Assembly (NCBI GenBank): GCA_949524905.1
Contig: CATINC010000005.1
Span: 1-64,000, forward strand
DNA from: Opitutia bacterium UBA7350
Lineage (GTDB): Bacteria > Verrucomicrobiota > Verrucomicrobiia > Opitutales > Coraliomargaritaceae
Length of the DNA: 64,000 bases
Direction of reading: 5' to 3'
The notes below the pieces were generated by a model. It was not told the DNA's origin. It did no database searches and saw only the letters and a list, made by a program, of their open reading frames with translations. The translations under genes were made by a program, and so were the position numbers. Shown one piece after another: positions 55,987 to 64,000 of this stretch (position 1 is its first letter; every line of letters begins with the position of its first letter).

Positions 55987-57081
55987 TTAGGGCTTAAAAT
56001 CGAAGGTCTCGCACTGAGCGCTGTGACGCATCCATTGGTCAGCGAGGACGAGGGCAGTCATAGCTTCTACGATCGGCACTGCGCGCGGTAGAACACAGGG
56101 GTCGTGTCTTCCGCGACCCATGAGTTCAGTTTCTCGGCCGTCGCTATCAACGGTCGCTTGCTTTTGGATCAAAGTAGCAGTGGGTTTGAAAGCGACTCGA
56201 AAGACCACCTCTTCGCCATTGGTGATACCTCCTTGTACTCCGCCGGAGCGGTTGGTGGCGGTACCGACTTGACCATCTTTTTTGATAAAAATGTCATTGT
56301 GCTCAGAACCTTTGAGTCGAGTGCCTTCAAAGCCGCTACCGATTTCAAAGCCTTTAGTAGCGGGCAGGGAAAGCATAGCTTTAGCGAGGTCTGCTTCGAT
56401 ACGATCGAAGACAGGCGTGCCGAGTCCAACGGGCAAGTTACGGATACGGCATTCGATGCATCCGCCGATGGAGTCGCCATCGGCGCGGACTTCACGTATG
56501 CGTTCTGCCATCGTTTCGGCGACGGAAGGGTCCGGGCAACGAACAGGGTTTGCTTCGACTTCGTCACGGGTAGGGAAGGATCCGATTTCGGCTTCGATGT
56601 CGTGGATGCGGGTAACGTATGCCTGGATCTCAACTTTTCTGGCAAGGAAAAGGATTTTACGGGCGATTGCTCCGGCGGCAACACGACCGATGGTCTCACG
56701 AGCAGAGGAACGACCGCCGCCTTCGTGGTTACGTATGCCAAATTTACTTTGGTAGGTATAGTCAGCATGCGAAGGACGAAATTTGTCTTTCATTTCGGCA
56801 TAAGCCTCGGGGCGGTGGTCGCCATTGGGGACATAAATTGCGATGGGGGTTCCCAGGGTAAGTCCATCGTAGACCCCAGAAACGATGGTGGCGGTGTCGC
56901 TTTCTTTACGCGGGGTGGTGATATCGCTTTGGCCTGGGCGGCGGCGATCAAGCTCTACTTGAATATCTTGGGCATTGAGAGGAAGTTTCGGAGGGCAGCC
57001 ATCAATGACAACGCCAATGCCGCCACCGTGGCTTTCGCCCCAAGTGGAAATGCGGAGGAGGGTGCCGAATGAGTTGCCCAT
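55987..57081 (-). CDS. aroC: Chorismate synthase
   Basis: 364 aa FMN enzyme, last step of the shikimate pathway. Motifs [31 protein letters not shown] and the C-terminal [18 protein letters not shown] match all three signatures. Feeds trpG/TrpE, but is 30 kb away from trpB-trpG. Long antisense frames here are shadows. Confidence 0.97.
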   Translation of the reverse strand: MGNSFGTLLRISTWGESHGGGIGVVIDGCPPKLPLNAQDIQVELDRRRPGQSDITTPRKESDTATIVSGVYDGLTLGTPIAIYVPNGDHRPEAYAEMKDKFRPSHADYTYQSKFGIRNHEGGGRSSARETIGRVAAGAIARKILFLARKVEIQAYVTRIHDIEAEIGSFPTRDEVEANPVRCPDPSVAETMAERIREVRADGDSIGGCIECRIRNLPVGLGTPVFDRIEADLAKAMLSLPATKGFEIGSGFEGTRLKGSEHNDIFIKKDGQVGTATNRSGGVQGGITNGEEVVFRVAFKPTATLIQKQATVDSDGRETELMGRGRHDPCVLPRAVPIVEAMTALVLADQWMRHSAQCETFDFKP

Positions 57082-57165
57082 GTTGTTAGGAGTTAATAGC
57101 TAAACTTTAAAGAAAGAGATGAATGGGAAACTTAGGCGGTTGGTGGAAGCGTGAGAAGCTTTAAT

Positions 57166-59259
57166 TTACTGTGCGGATTTAGGGAGTCGAACGGCGTTGC
57201 GTACGGAATGCTTAGTGACGATGTTTCCACCGGAGCTGCGGCCGCGAATGGTGATGTCCTTGAAGTGAACTTCTTCTTCGGTTTTTCGGAGGCGGGGAGC
57301 AGGCTTAAGGTTCACTTTTACGGCATCGGGTGAACCGGTCTCGGTGGGATATGCGGAGAGATAGAAGACCCGAGAGCCGGGTTTCTCTTTGGTGAGGTCG
57401 TATTCTTTATCTCGAGTGATACCGCCAATGGTGAAGTGTTTAGCGAGGACGGGACCGGTTTTGCCATCGCGATAAATCATACAATAGGTCAAGGCGTTCG
57501 GTTCAGCGCGGTTAAAGAGATCGATATGGAGGATATTTTTCCCAAAGAAAGCTTTCTCGCTAACTTTTGAGACGGTAAGTTTACCTTCTTGGTTGATGAC
57601 AATGACATCACTAAGAGCTGAGCATTTGCAGACGGTTTCGTCTTTTTTCATACTGGTGCCGACAAAGCCTTCCTTGCGGTCGACGTATAGGGTTTCGTTG
57701 GCAACCACAACGTCTTGAGCGACGACTTTTTCAAAGGTAGTGAGTTCGGTACGACGTTCACGACCCTTGTGATATTTTTTCTGTAGCTCCTTAAACCACT
57801 TAATGGCGTATCGGGTGAGGTATTTAAGGTTTTTCTCGGTCTCTACAATTTCTTCTTCGAGGGTCTTGATGAGTTCGTCTGCGCGAAGGGTGTCGAACTT
57901 TGAGATGCGTTTAATTTTGATTTCAAGGAGGCGGAGGATGTCATCATGGGTAATGGCGCGGCGGAGCTGCTTGCGATAGGGTTTGAGCCCGGCTTCTACG
58001 GTGGCGATTACATCTTCCCAAGTGGTTTCCTCTTCGATGCGGCGGTAAATTCGTTTCTCGATGAAGATTTTTTCAAGGGAAGAGAAGTGCCATTTTTCTT
58101 GAAGCTCAGCGAGTTGGATTTCGAGTTCGCGCTTGAGGAGCTCACGGGTTTTTTCAGTGGCTAGGTAAAGTAGGTCGGCGGCCGAGAAGAAATGTGGTTT
58201 TTCATTCTCAATGACGCAGATATTAGTGCTGACGGATATTTCGCAATCCGTGAAGGCATAAAGTCCTTGTTCGGTGGTTTCGGGGTCGGCTCCAGCAGGC
58301 AGGAAAATAAGGATCTCAACCCTGTCAGCGGTGTTGTCCTCAACGCGGGCAATTTTTATTTTTCCCTTATCATTGGCCGCAAGAATAGAATCGATAAGCG
58401 AGGTGGTGGTTTTTCCGAAGGGAAGTTCGGTGACGGCGAGGCAGTTTTTCTTTCGGGTCTCGATGCGCGCTCGAACTTTGACGCGGCCTCCGCGCTGCCC
58501 GTTGTTATAATCGGAATCATCAGCGATACCGCCGCTCGGGAAATCAGGTCGGATTGTTGGTGTTTGTTTCCGGAGCAGGGCGATGGAGCCCTCAAGAAGT
58601 TCGTTGAAATTATGGGGCAGAATTTTACATGCAAGTCCCACGGCAATACCCTCTGCGCCTTGTGCCAGAAGGAGGGGGAATTTCATCGGAAGGGTTTCGG
58701 GTTCCTTATTGCGCCCATCATAGGAAGCGAGCCAGTTGGTTGTTTTTGGGTTAAAGGCGATTTCAAGAGCAAATTTTGAAAGACGTGCCTCGATATAGCG
58801 TGGAGCTGCGGCTGAGTCACCGGTCAAGGTATTTCCCCAGTTACCTTGCATATCAATGAGTAGGTCTTTTTGCCCCAGTTGAACTAGCGCATCCCCGATA
58901 GAGGCATCTCCGTGCGGGTGGTATTTCATGGTGTTGCCGATTAGGTTGGCAACTTTGTTGTAGCGCCCATCTTCCAGTTCTCGCATGGAATGCAAGATGC
59001 GGCGTTGTACTGGCTTGAGGCCATCGTTGGCATGTGGAACAGCGCGTTCAAGAATAACGTAACTGGCGTAGTCTAGAAACCAATCGCTGAACATTTGATC
59101 AATATGACCGGAGTCTGTTTTCAAGTCGAAGATGGAGCTGTCCCCTTTGGGCGCGCCTGCTTTGGGTTCGGTTACTGCTTCGGCTTCAGATTGCTCGGAG
59201 AGGTCCTCAAGATTGAGTTCAAGGGCTTTGTCGGCGGCTGGCTTCTTTCTACGCGGCAT
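57166..59259 (-). CDS. parC: DNA topoisomerase IV subunit A-like (ParC/GyrA family)
   Basis: 697 aa type IIA topoisomerase subunit. The catalytic Y155 is in AAPRYIEARL; KPVQRRILHSM (85-87 QRR) and HPHGD are present. A coiled-coil is seen about 415-500. The C-terminal beta-pinwheel part is short (about 200 residues), without the GyrA box, so ParC is preferred to GyrA. An acidic disordered N-terminus of 45 residues precedes the DNA-binding core. parE is not adjacent in this window: the gene beyond its start is pckG on the other strand. Confidence 0.88.
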   Translation of the reverse strand: MPRRKKPAADKALELNLEDLSEQSEAEAVTEPKAGAPKGDSSIFDLKTDSGHIDQMFSDWFLDYASYVILERAVPHANDGLKPVQRRILHSMRELEDGRYNKVANLIGNTMKYHPHGDASIGDALVQLGQKDLLIDMQGNWGNTLTGDSAAAPRYIEARLSKFALEIAFNPKTTNWLASYDGRNKEPETLPMKFPLLLAQGAEGIAVGLACKILPHNFNELLEGSIALLRKQTPTIRPDFPSGGIADDSDYNNGQRGGRVKVRARIETRKKNCLAVTELPFGKTTTSLIDSILAANDKGKIKIARVEDNTADRVEILIFLPAGADPETTEQGLYAFTDCEISVSTNICVIENEKPHFFSAADLLYLATEKTRELLKRELEIQLAELQEKWHFSSLEKIFIEKRIYRRIEEETTWEDVIATVEAGLKPYRKQLRRAITHDDILRLLEIKIKRISKFDTLRADELIKTLEEEIVETEKNLKYLTRYAIKWFKELQKKYHKGRERRTELTTFEKVVAQDVVVANETLYVDRKEGFVGTSMKKDETVCKCSALSDVIVINQEGKLTVSKVSEKAFFGKNILHIDLFNRAEPNALTYCMIYRDGKTGPVLAKHFTIGGITRDKEYDLTKEKPGSRVFYLSAYPTETGSPDAVKVNLKPAPRLRKTEEEVHFKDITIRGRSSGGNIVTKHSVRNAVRLPKSAQ

Positions 59260-59437
59260 AAAATGGATGCATGGATCAAGATGAAATGCTTAAAGGTTTA
59301 CGAAAAACGAGTGAGTGCCTACTCTGCAAGGAGAATTGCTTTTTATGGGACGAAAGACAGCAACTGCAGATCGATAAAATTAAAAGTTGGTGTCGTTTGT
59401 GCTTATAATAATTAAAAAGTGTCCCTATAAAATTTAC

Positions 59438-61252
59438 ATGAAAGCAAAAAGCCTCATCGAAGCGGAAACCATGACAAAGCATAAGGCCCTATTAAAATGG
59501 GTTTCTAAAACAGCGGCTATGTGTGAGCCAGATGCGATTCATTGGTGCGATGGTTCGCAAGCTGAAGCGGATGCTCTTTTTGAGCAGATGGTGCAGCGTG
59601 GAATGTGCGTAAAACTAAACGAGCAAAAGCGTCCGAACAGTTACCTTTTCCGTTCAGACCCTAAAGACGTAGCGCGGGTTGAATCTCGAACTTTCATTTG
59701 CTCACAAAGTCGCGACGGAGCGGGGCCAACAAATAATTGGGAAAATCCGGTGGTCATGCGCCGTAAGTTGAAAAAACTTTTTAAAGGATGCATGGCAGGT
59801 CGCACAATGTACGTAATCCCCTTCAGTATGGGACCGATTGGCGGTTCCATATCTAAGATTGGAATAGAGGTAACGGACTCGCCTTACGTGGTGGTCAATA
59901 TGCGCATCATGGCACGTATTGGGAAATCGGTTTTAGAGGCTCTGGGGGATCGTGGTTTTTTTGTACCTTGTCTGCATTCAGTGGGGCAGCCGCTTGAGGC
60001 GGGTGAAGAGGATGTACCTTGGCCTTGCGACCCTTCCAATACCCATATAGTTCATTTCCCGGAGGAGCGGACAATTGTTTCCTATGGTTCCGGCTATGGG
60101 GGGAACGCTCTCTTGGGAAAAAAATGTCTCGCACTGCGGATTGCCTCGGTGCTGGCGCACGATGAGGGTTGGATGGCTGAGCATATGCTAATCTTAGGGG
60201 TAGAGGAACCAGGAGGTCGTAAAAGCTACCTTGCGGCGGCCTTCCCGAGTGCATGCGGAAAGACTAATTTCGCCATGTTGATACCGCCTAAAGCAATGGA
60301 GGGCTACAAGGTTACCTGCGTGGGAGATGATATTGCTTGGCTTAAGCCTGGACCAGACGGTGCTTTATATGCCATTAATCCTGAAGCTGGGTTCTTTGGG
60401 GTTGCTCCTGGAACTTCAGAAAAAACTAATCCCAGTGCCATGGCTTCCTGTGCTCGGGATACTATTTTTACGAACGTGGCATTGACGGACGATGGCGATG
60501 TATGGTGGGAGGGCATGACGGAGGCAGCGCCTCAACATTTAATCGACTGGTGCGGTGATGATTGGACTCCGGAAAGCGAAAGCCTTGCGGCGCACCCAAA
60601 TAGTCGTTTTACCGCACCGGCGGCAAATTGCCCCGTCATAGATGCCGACTGGGAAAAACCTGAAGGGGTACGCATTGATGCTATTGCCTTTGGGGGACGG
60701 CGAATCCGAGATGAACCTATGGTAACACAGGCTTTTAATTGGGGTCATGGGGTCTATCTTGCCGCTACGATTGGATCTGAGATGACCGCTGCGGCAGAGG
60801 GGCAGTTGGGCCAATTGCGTCGCGACCCGATGGCGATGTTGCCGTTTTGCGGTTATAATATGGGGGATTATTTCCGCCATTGGTTCAAGATGCGCAACAA
60901 TATCAAGCAGCTACCCGCTATATTTAAAGTCAACTGGTTCCGAAGGTCGGAGGAAGGCGCATTTTTATGGCCCGGCTTTGGTGAAAATATGCGACCACTC
61001 CGCTGGATGGTGGAACGTGCAAGTGGTCGAGTCGGGGCGATGGAAACGCCGATTGGTTGGATGCCACATTATGATGACATCGACTGGAGGGGGCTAGAAT
61101 TTACCCTGTCAGATTTTGAGGCACTCATGGAAATCGATCGCCCGACTCTCCGAATGCAAACGTTGGCACACGAAGAGCTTTTCCTGAAATTATTTGAACA
61201 TTTACCGAAAGAGATGATTTTTGAACGCGAATTATTGATATCACGACTATAG
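59438..61252 (+). CDS. pckG: Phosphoenolpyruvate carboxykinase (GTP)
   Basis: 604 aa. It converts oxaloacetate and GTP to [16 protein letters not shown] (about 269-281) is the P-loop with the reactive Cys273 typical of the GTP-type enzyme, MGPIGG and GDDIAWL are also family motifs. The start is [10 protein letters not shown]; 17 upstream codons are rejected. Pyruvate carboxylase begins 111 bases downstream, so both gluconeogenic enzymes of the oxaloacetate node are neighbours. Confidence 0.96.
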   Translation: MKAKSLIEAETMTKHKALLKWVSKTAAMCEPDAIHWCDGSQAEADALFEQMVQRGMCVKLNEQKRPNSYLFRSDPKDVARVESRTFICSQSRDGAGPTNNWENPVVMRRKLKKLFKGCMAGRTMYVIPFSMGPIGGSISKIGIEVTDSPYVVVNMRIMARIGKSVLEALGDRGFFVPCLHSVGQPLEAGEEDVPWPCDPSNTHIVHFPEERTIVSYGSGYGGNALLGKKCLALRIASVLAHDEGWMAEHMLILGVEEPGGRKSYLAAAFPSACGKTNFAMLIPPKAMEGYKVTCVGDDIAWLKPGPDGALYAINPEAGFFGVAPGTSEKTNPSAMASCARDTIFTNVALTDDGDVWWEGMTEAAPQHLIDWCGDDWTPESESLAAHPNSRFTAPAANCPVIDADWEKPEGVRIDAIAFGGRRIRDEPMVTQAFNWGHGVYLAATIGSEMTAAAEGQLGQLRRDPMAMLPFCGYNMGDYFRHWFKMRNNIKQLPAIFKVNWFRRSEEGAFLWPGFGENMRPLRWMVERASGRVGAMETPIGWMPHYDDIDWRGLEFTLSDFEALMEIDRPTLRMQTLAHEELFLKLFEHLPKEMIFERELLISRL

Positions 61253-61362
61253 GTGAGGTTTCTCAAATTTCGCTCACGTAAGCTGATTTTAGCTGTGCCC
61301 TGCCTTGACTTGAGGTGAAAGCTCAACTTTTCTGGACAACCAATGGACCTTTTTTAATAGCT

Positions 61363-64000
61363 ATGAAGAAAAAATTGCTCGTCGCAAACCGCAGCGAAAT
61401 TGCGGTTCGTATTTTCCGCAGTGCTACCGAGATGGCGCATCGCACCGTTGCAATATATGCAAAAGAAGACCGCTTTGGGGTGCATCGTTTTAAAGCAGAT
61501 GAGTCCTATTTGGTGGGTGAAGGTAAGGGACCCGTTGCGGCCTACCTCGATATCGACAGTATTATTGACTTAGCAAAGTCAAGGGGCGTGGATTGCATCC
61601 ACCCAGGTTATGGCTTTCTTTCCGAGAATGCTGGATTTGCAAATGCTTGTGAGGCGAATGGCATTTCCTTTATTGGGCCAAATTCAGAACTACTGGCACG
61701 CATGGGAGATAAGATAGAAGCCCGTAAGATTGCAGACCAGGCAAATGTTCCAACCTTACCCGGTACCGAAGATCCCGTAAAGGATCCCAAAGAAGCGATG
61801 CGCATCGCAAAGAAGATTGGTTTTCCACTCATTATAAAGGCTGCTTTTGGTGGCGGTGGGCGTGGTATGCGGGTGGTAAAAGATCCTAAGGATTTAAAAG
61901 CGAGCCTTGAGGAAGCCCAGGGCGAAGCGCAACGCGCTTTCGGCAACGCCGCGGTTTTCCTTGAACGCTATATCGTACGCGCCAAGCATATTGAGGTACA
62001 AATTCTCGGTGACAAAAATGGGAATGTTGTGCACCTCCACGAGCGTGATTGTTCCGTACAGCGCCGTCACCAGAAAGTTGTTGAAATCGCACCCTCCATC
62101 GGTCTGCCAGATAAAGTCCGTGCCGACCTTTGTGATGCCGCCGTCAAGATTGCAAAATCCATCGGTTACTACAGTGCCGGTACGGTCGAATTTCTCTACG
62201 ACCTCAACACCGACGAATGGTTCTTTATCGAAATGAATCCTCGGATTCAGGTGGAGCACACCGTAACTGAAGTCATCACCGGTATCGACATCGTGCGCAG
62301 TCAGATTCTCATCGCGCAAGGGCATAGTCTCCACAGTAAAGCCGTTGGAATCCCCCAACAGGAAGACATCCCGCGTAACGGCGTCGCCATTCAGGCACGT
62401 ATCACGACCGAGGATCCCGAAAAAAATTTCGCGCCTGATTATGGCAAAATCGTAAACTATCGTTCTGCTGCAGGCTTCGGTATCCGGCTCGACGGTGCAA
62501 TGGGTGATACGGGTGCGGTGATCACGCCGTACTACGATTCCCTGCTCGTAAAACTCACTGCATCGGCTCGTACTTTTGAGCTCGCGATCCAACGCATGGA
62601 TCGTGCCCTGCGCGAAATGCGAATTCGGGGAGTGAAAACGAATATTCCATTTATTGAAAACGTGGTGAACCATCCGATTTTTGTGTCGGGTAAAGCAACC
62701 ACCACTCTGATCGATACTTCCAAAGAACTCTTTGATTTTAAGCGACGCCGCGACCGCGCAACAAAGCTGCTCAAGCTCTTGGGTGAAACGATTGTCAACG
62801 GCAATGATCAAGTGAAAGGCCGACCCGTTCCCGTGATGGATTTGCCGGTGATTGTTCCGGAAGTGGACCACACCAAAAAACTCCCCAAGGGCACAAAGGA
62901 TTATCTCAATCAACACGGGCCAGAAAGATTTGCTGAGTGGACTCGTTCACAGAAGAAATTATTGGTGACCGACACAACCATGCGGGATGCGCACCAGTCA
63001 CTATTGGCGGCGCGGATGCGCAGTTACGATCAACTTATTGTGGCAGATGCAATCGCCCAGCGAGCGGGTGATCTTTTCTCGCTAGAATGCTGGGGCGGGG
63101 CGACCTTCGATACTTCTATGCGCTTCTTGCATGAGAACCCTTTTAAACGACTCCAGCGCTTGCGAGAGCGGATTCCGAATGTTTGCTTCCAAATGCTTCT
63201 GCGTGGTGCTAATGGAGTGGGTTACTCGAATTATCCGGATAACGTCATTCGTGGATTTATCCAACATTCAGCTGAGTCTGGCATGGATATTTTCCGCGTC
63301 TTTGACTCTCTGAATTACCTGCCTAATCTAAAGGTTGCGATGGAATCGATTCGTAAGCACACCAACTCGGTCTGCGAAGCGACGATCTGTTACACGGGCG
63401 ACATCCTCGATCGTAAGCGCGATAAATATACCCTGAAATACTATGTCGATATGGCGCAAGAACTGGAACGTATGGGAGCGCACATGCTTGCTTTGAAGGA
63501 TATGTCCGGACTTTGTACCCCTCACGCAGTCTACAAACTCGTCAAAGCCCTGCGTCAAAAGGTAGGCATTCCAATTCATTTCCACACCCACGATTCTTCA
63601 GGGATAGCCGGAGCTTCCATTATCAAAGCTGCTGAAGCCGGGGTCGATGTAGTGGATCTCGCAGTCTCTTCGCTCTCTGGCTTGACTTCGCAACCCAATC
63701 TCAATTCCACGATCCATGCCCTGCGAGGGAATCCGCGTGATACCAAACTCGACCTAGCTTTCTTTAATGAGCTCTCGATCTACTGGGAGGCTGTTCGCCA
63801 ATTCTATGGTCCATTCGACACGAGCCCCAAATTTGGCTCAGCAGAAGTTTACACTCACGAGATGCCCGGTGGACAGTATACCAATCTTCGAGAACAAGCG
63901 AGGGCACTGGGACTCGGTGCCCGCTGGCCGGAAGTGGTGCGTTATTACCACGAAGTCAACGAACTACTGGGTGACATTGTGAAGGTGACGCCTTCTTCAA
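61363..64000 (+). CDS. pyc: Pyruvate carboxylase, N-terminal 879 codons (cut by the window end)
   Basis: It makes oxaloacetate from pyruvate, bicarbonate and ATP. The biotin carboxylase domain (about 1-450) has [38 protein letters not shown] and FIEMNPRIQVEHTV. The carboxyltransferase domain begins near 535 with DTTMRDAHQSLLAARMR and carries LALKDMSGLC and the zinc-binding HFHTHD. The biotinyl domain should follow beyond 64000. The frame stays open to the last base. The start ATG (MKKKLLVANRSEIAV) is right for the family. It differs from the stand-alone accC at 11.6 kb. Confidence 0.97.
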   Translation, partial: MKKKLLVANRSEIAVRIFRSATEMAHRTVAIYAKEDRFGVHRFKADESYLVGEGKGPVAAYLDIDSIIDLAKSRGVDCIHPGYGFLSENAGFANACEANGISFIGPNSELLARMGDKIEARKIADQANVPTLPGTEDPVKDPKEAMRIAKKIGFPLIIKAAFGGGGRGMRVVKDPKDLKASLEEAQGEAQRAFGNAAVFLERYIVRAKHIEVQILGDKNGNVVHLHERDCSVQRRHQKVVEIAPSIGLPDKVRADLCDAAVKIAKSIGYYSAGTVEFLYDLNTDEWFFIEMNPRIQVEHTVTEVITGIDIVRSQILIAQGHSLHSKAVGIPQQEDIPRNGVAIQARITTEDPEKNFAPDYGKIVNYRSAAGFGIRLDGAMGDTGAVITPYYDSLLVKLTASARTFELAIQRMDRALREMRIRGVKTNIPFIENVVNHPIFVSGKATTTLIDTSKELFDFKRRRDRATKLLKLLGETIVNGNDQVKGRPVPVMDLPVIVPEVDHTKKLPKGTKDYLNQHGPERFAEWTRSQKKLLVTDTTMRDAHQSLLAARMRSYDQLIVADAIAQRAGDLFSLECWGGATFDTSMRFLHENPFKRLQRLRERIPNVCFQMLLRGANGVGYSNYPDNVIRGFIQHSAESGMDIFRVFDSLNYLPNLKVAMESIRKHTNSVCEATICYTGDILDRKRDKYTLKYYVDMAQELERMGAHMLALKDMSGLCTPHAVYKLVKALRQKVGIPIHFHTHDSSGIAGASIIKAAEAGVDVVDLAVSSLSGLTSQPNLNSTIHALRGNPRDTKLDLAFFNELSIYWEAVRQFYGPFDTSPKFGSAEVYTHEMPGGQYTNLREQARALGLGARWPEVVRYYHEVNELLGDIVKVTPSS

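Noticed and set aside
56104-57072. 322-codon open frame antisense to aroC
   Set aside because: It lies wholly under chorismate synthase, which has all its motifs; the frame is a shadow of codon bias. The same holds for long frames antisense to accC (12287-13210) and pyc (61894-62916).

Overview
This window looks like a chromosomal segment of a Gram-negative bacterium of the Verrucomicrobia, most likely class Opitutae (Puniceicoccales/Opitutales-like). That is an inference from several signs: a PEP-CTERM protein with the C-terminal SEPETYALLLG motif and an RRR tail, an EpsI-family exosortase-associated protein, a FecR-like protein paired with a class III cyclase, LPS genes (kdsB, lptD), and a glycine decarboxylase in which the two P-subunits are fused. 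No phage, transposon, integron, tRNA or CRISPR array is visible. Almost everything is chromosomal housekeeping plus cell-envelope genes.

Layout. 1-381: end of an rRNA operon (23S 3' end, 5S, terminator). 427-3758 (-): glycolipid-type operon (GT4, a 51-codon ORF, LpxH-like phosphohydrolase, GT1). 3939-10101 (-): gltB-gltD with its own terminator. 10263-13471 (-): accB-accC-Asp23-AmaP-like operon plus a glutaredoxin-like gene. 13576-18121: divergent acyl-assembly island; ACP-SDR-AMP ligase on minus face KAS III-ACP-NeuD-like acyltransferase on plus. 18138-23150: EpsI-like gene, O-antigen-ligase/TPR protein, FecR-like protein and a class III cyclase whose CHASE2-type sensor appears lost. 23147-27577: rhodanese, kdsB, trpB, trpG/pabA, nrdR, a tiny ORF, a hypothetical and a HIT protein. 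27574-30567 (-): beta-ketoacyl synthase, ACP and a CrtI-like FAD oxidoreductase. 30635-34793: divergent gcvT and gcvP. 34790-38805 (-): nucleotidyltransferase, then coaD-MFS-panB. 38916-43308: pgsA-pgpA, LMW phosphatase, purD, mpl. 43334-47007 (-): trxA and a small ORF, then lptD-scpA. 47034-53154: glgB, PEP-CTERM protein, M42 peptidase, dihydrolipoamide-dehydrogenase-like enzyme. 53166-59259 (-): second O-antigen-ligase-like protein, DJ-1, a hypothetical, aroC, parC. 59438-64000: pckG (GTP) and pyruvate carboxylase, cut by the window end.

How the genes fit together. Several blocks serve envelope building: Kdo activation (kdsB), LPS export (lptD), murein recycling (mpl), phosphatidylglycerol (pgsA, pgpA), malonyl-CoA supply (accBC), glycosyltransferases, and two O-antigen-ligase-like proteins. 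Two groups with dedicated acyl carrier proteins (13.6-18.1 kb and 27.6-30.6 kb) do not look like ordinary fatty acid synthesis and are the best candidates for undescribed chemistry. pckG next to pyc forms the pyruvate/oxaloacetate/PEP node. Gene packing is tight: same-strand neighbours often overlap by ATGA, GTGA or TAATG, and four of eight convergent CDS pairs overlap by exactly four bases through their stop codons. Clear Shine-Dalgarno sequences exist (trpG, accB) but many starts lack one, so some starts below are uncertain and are marked so.
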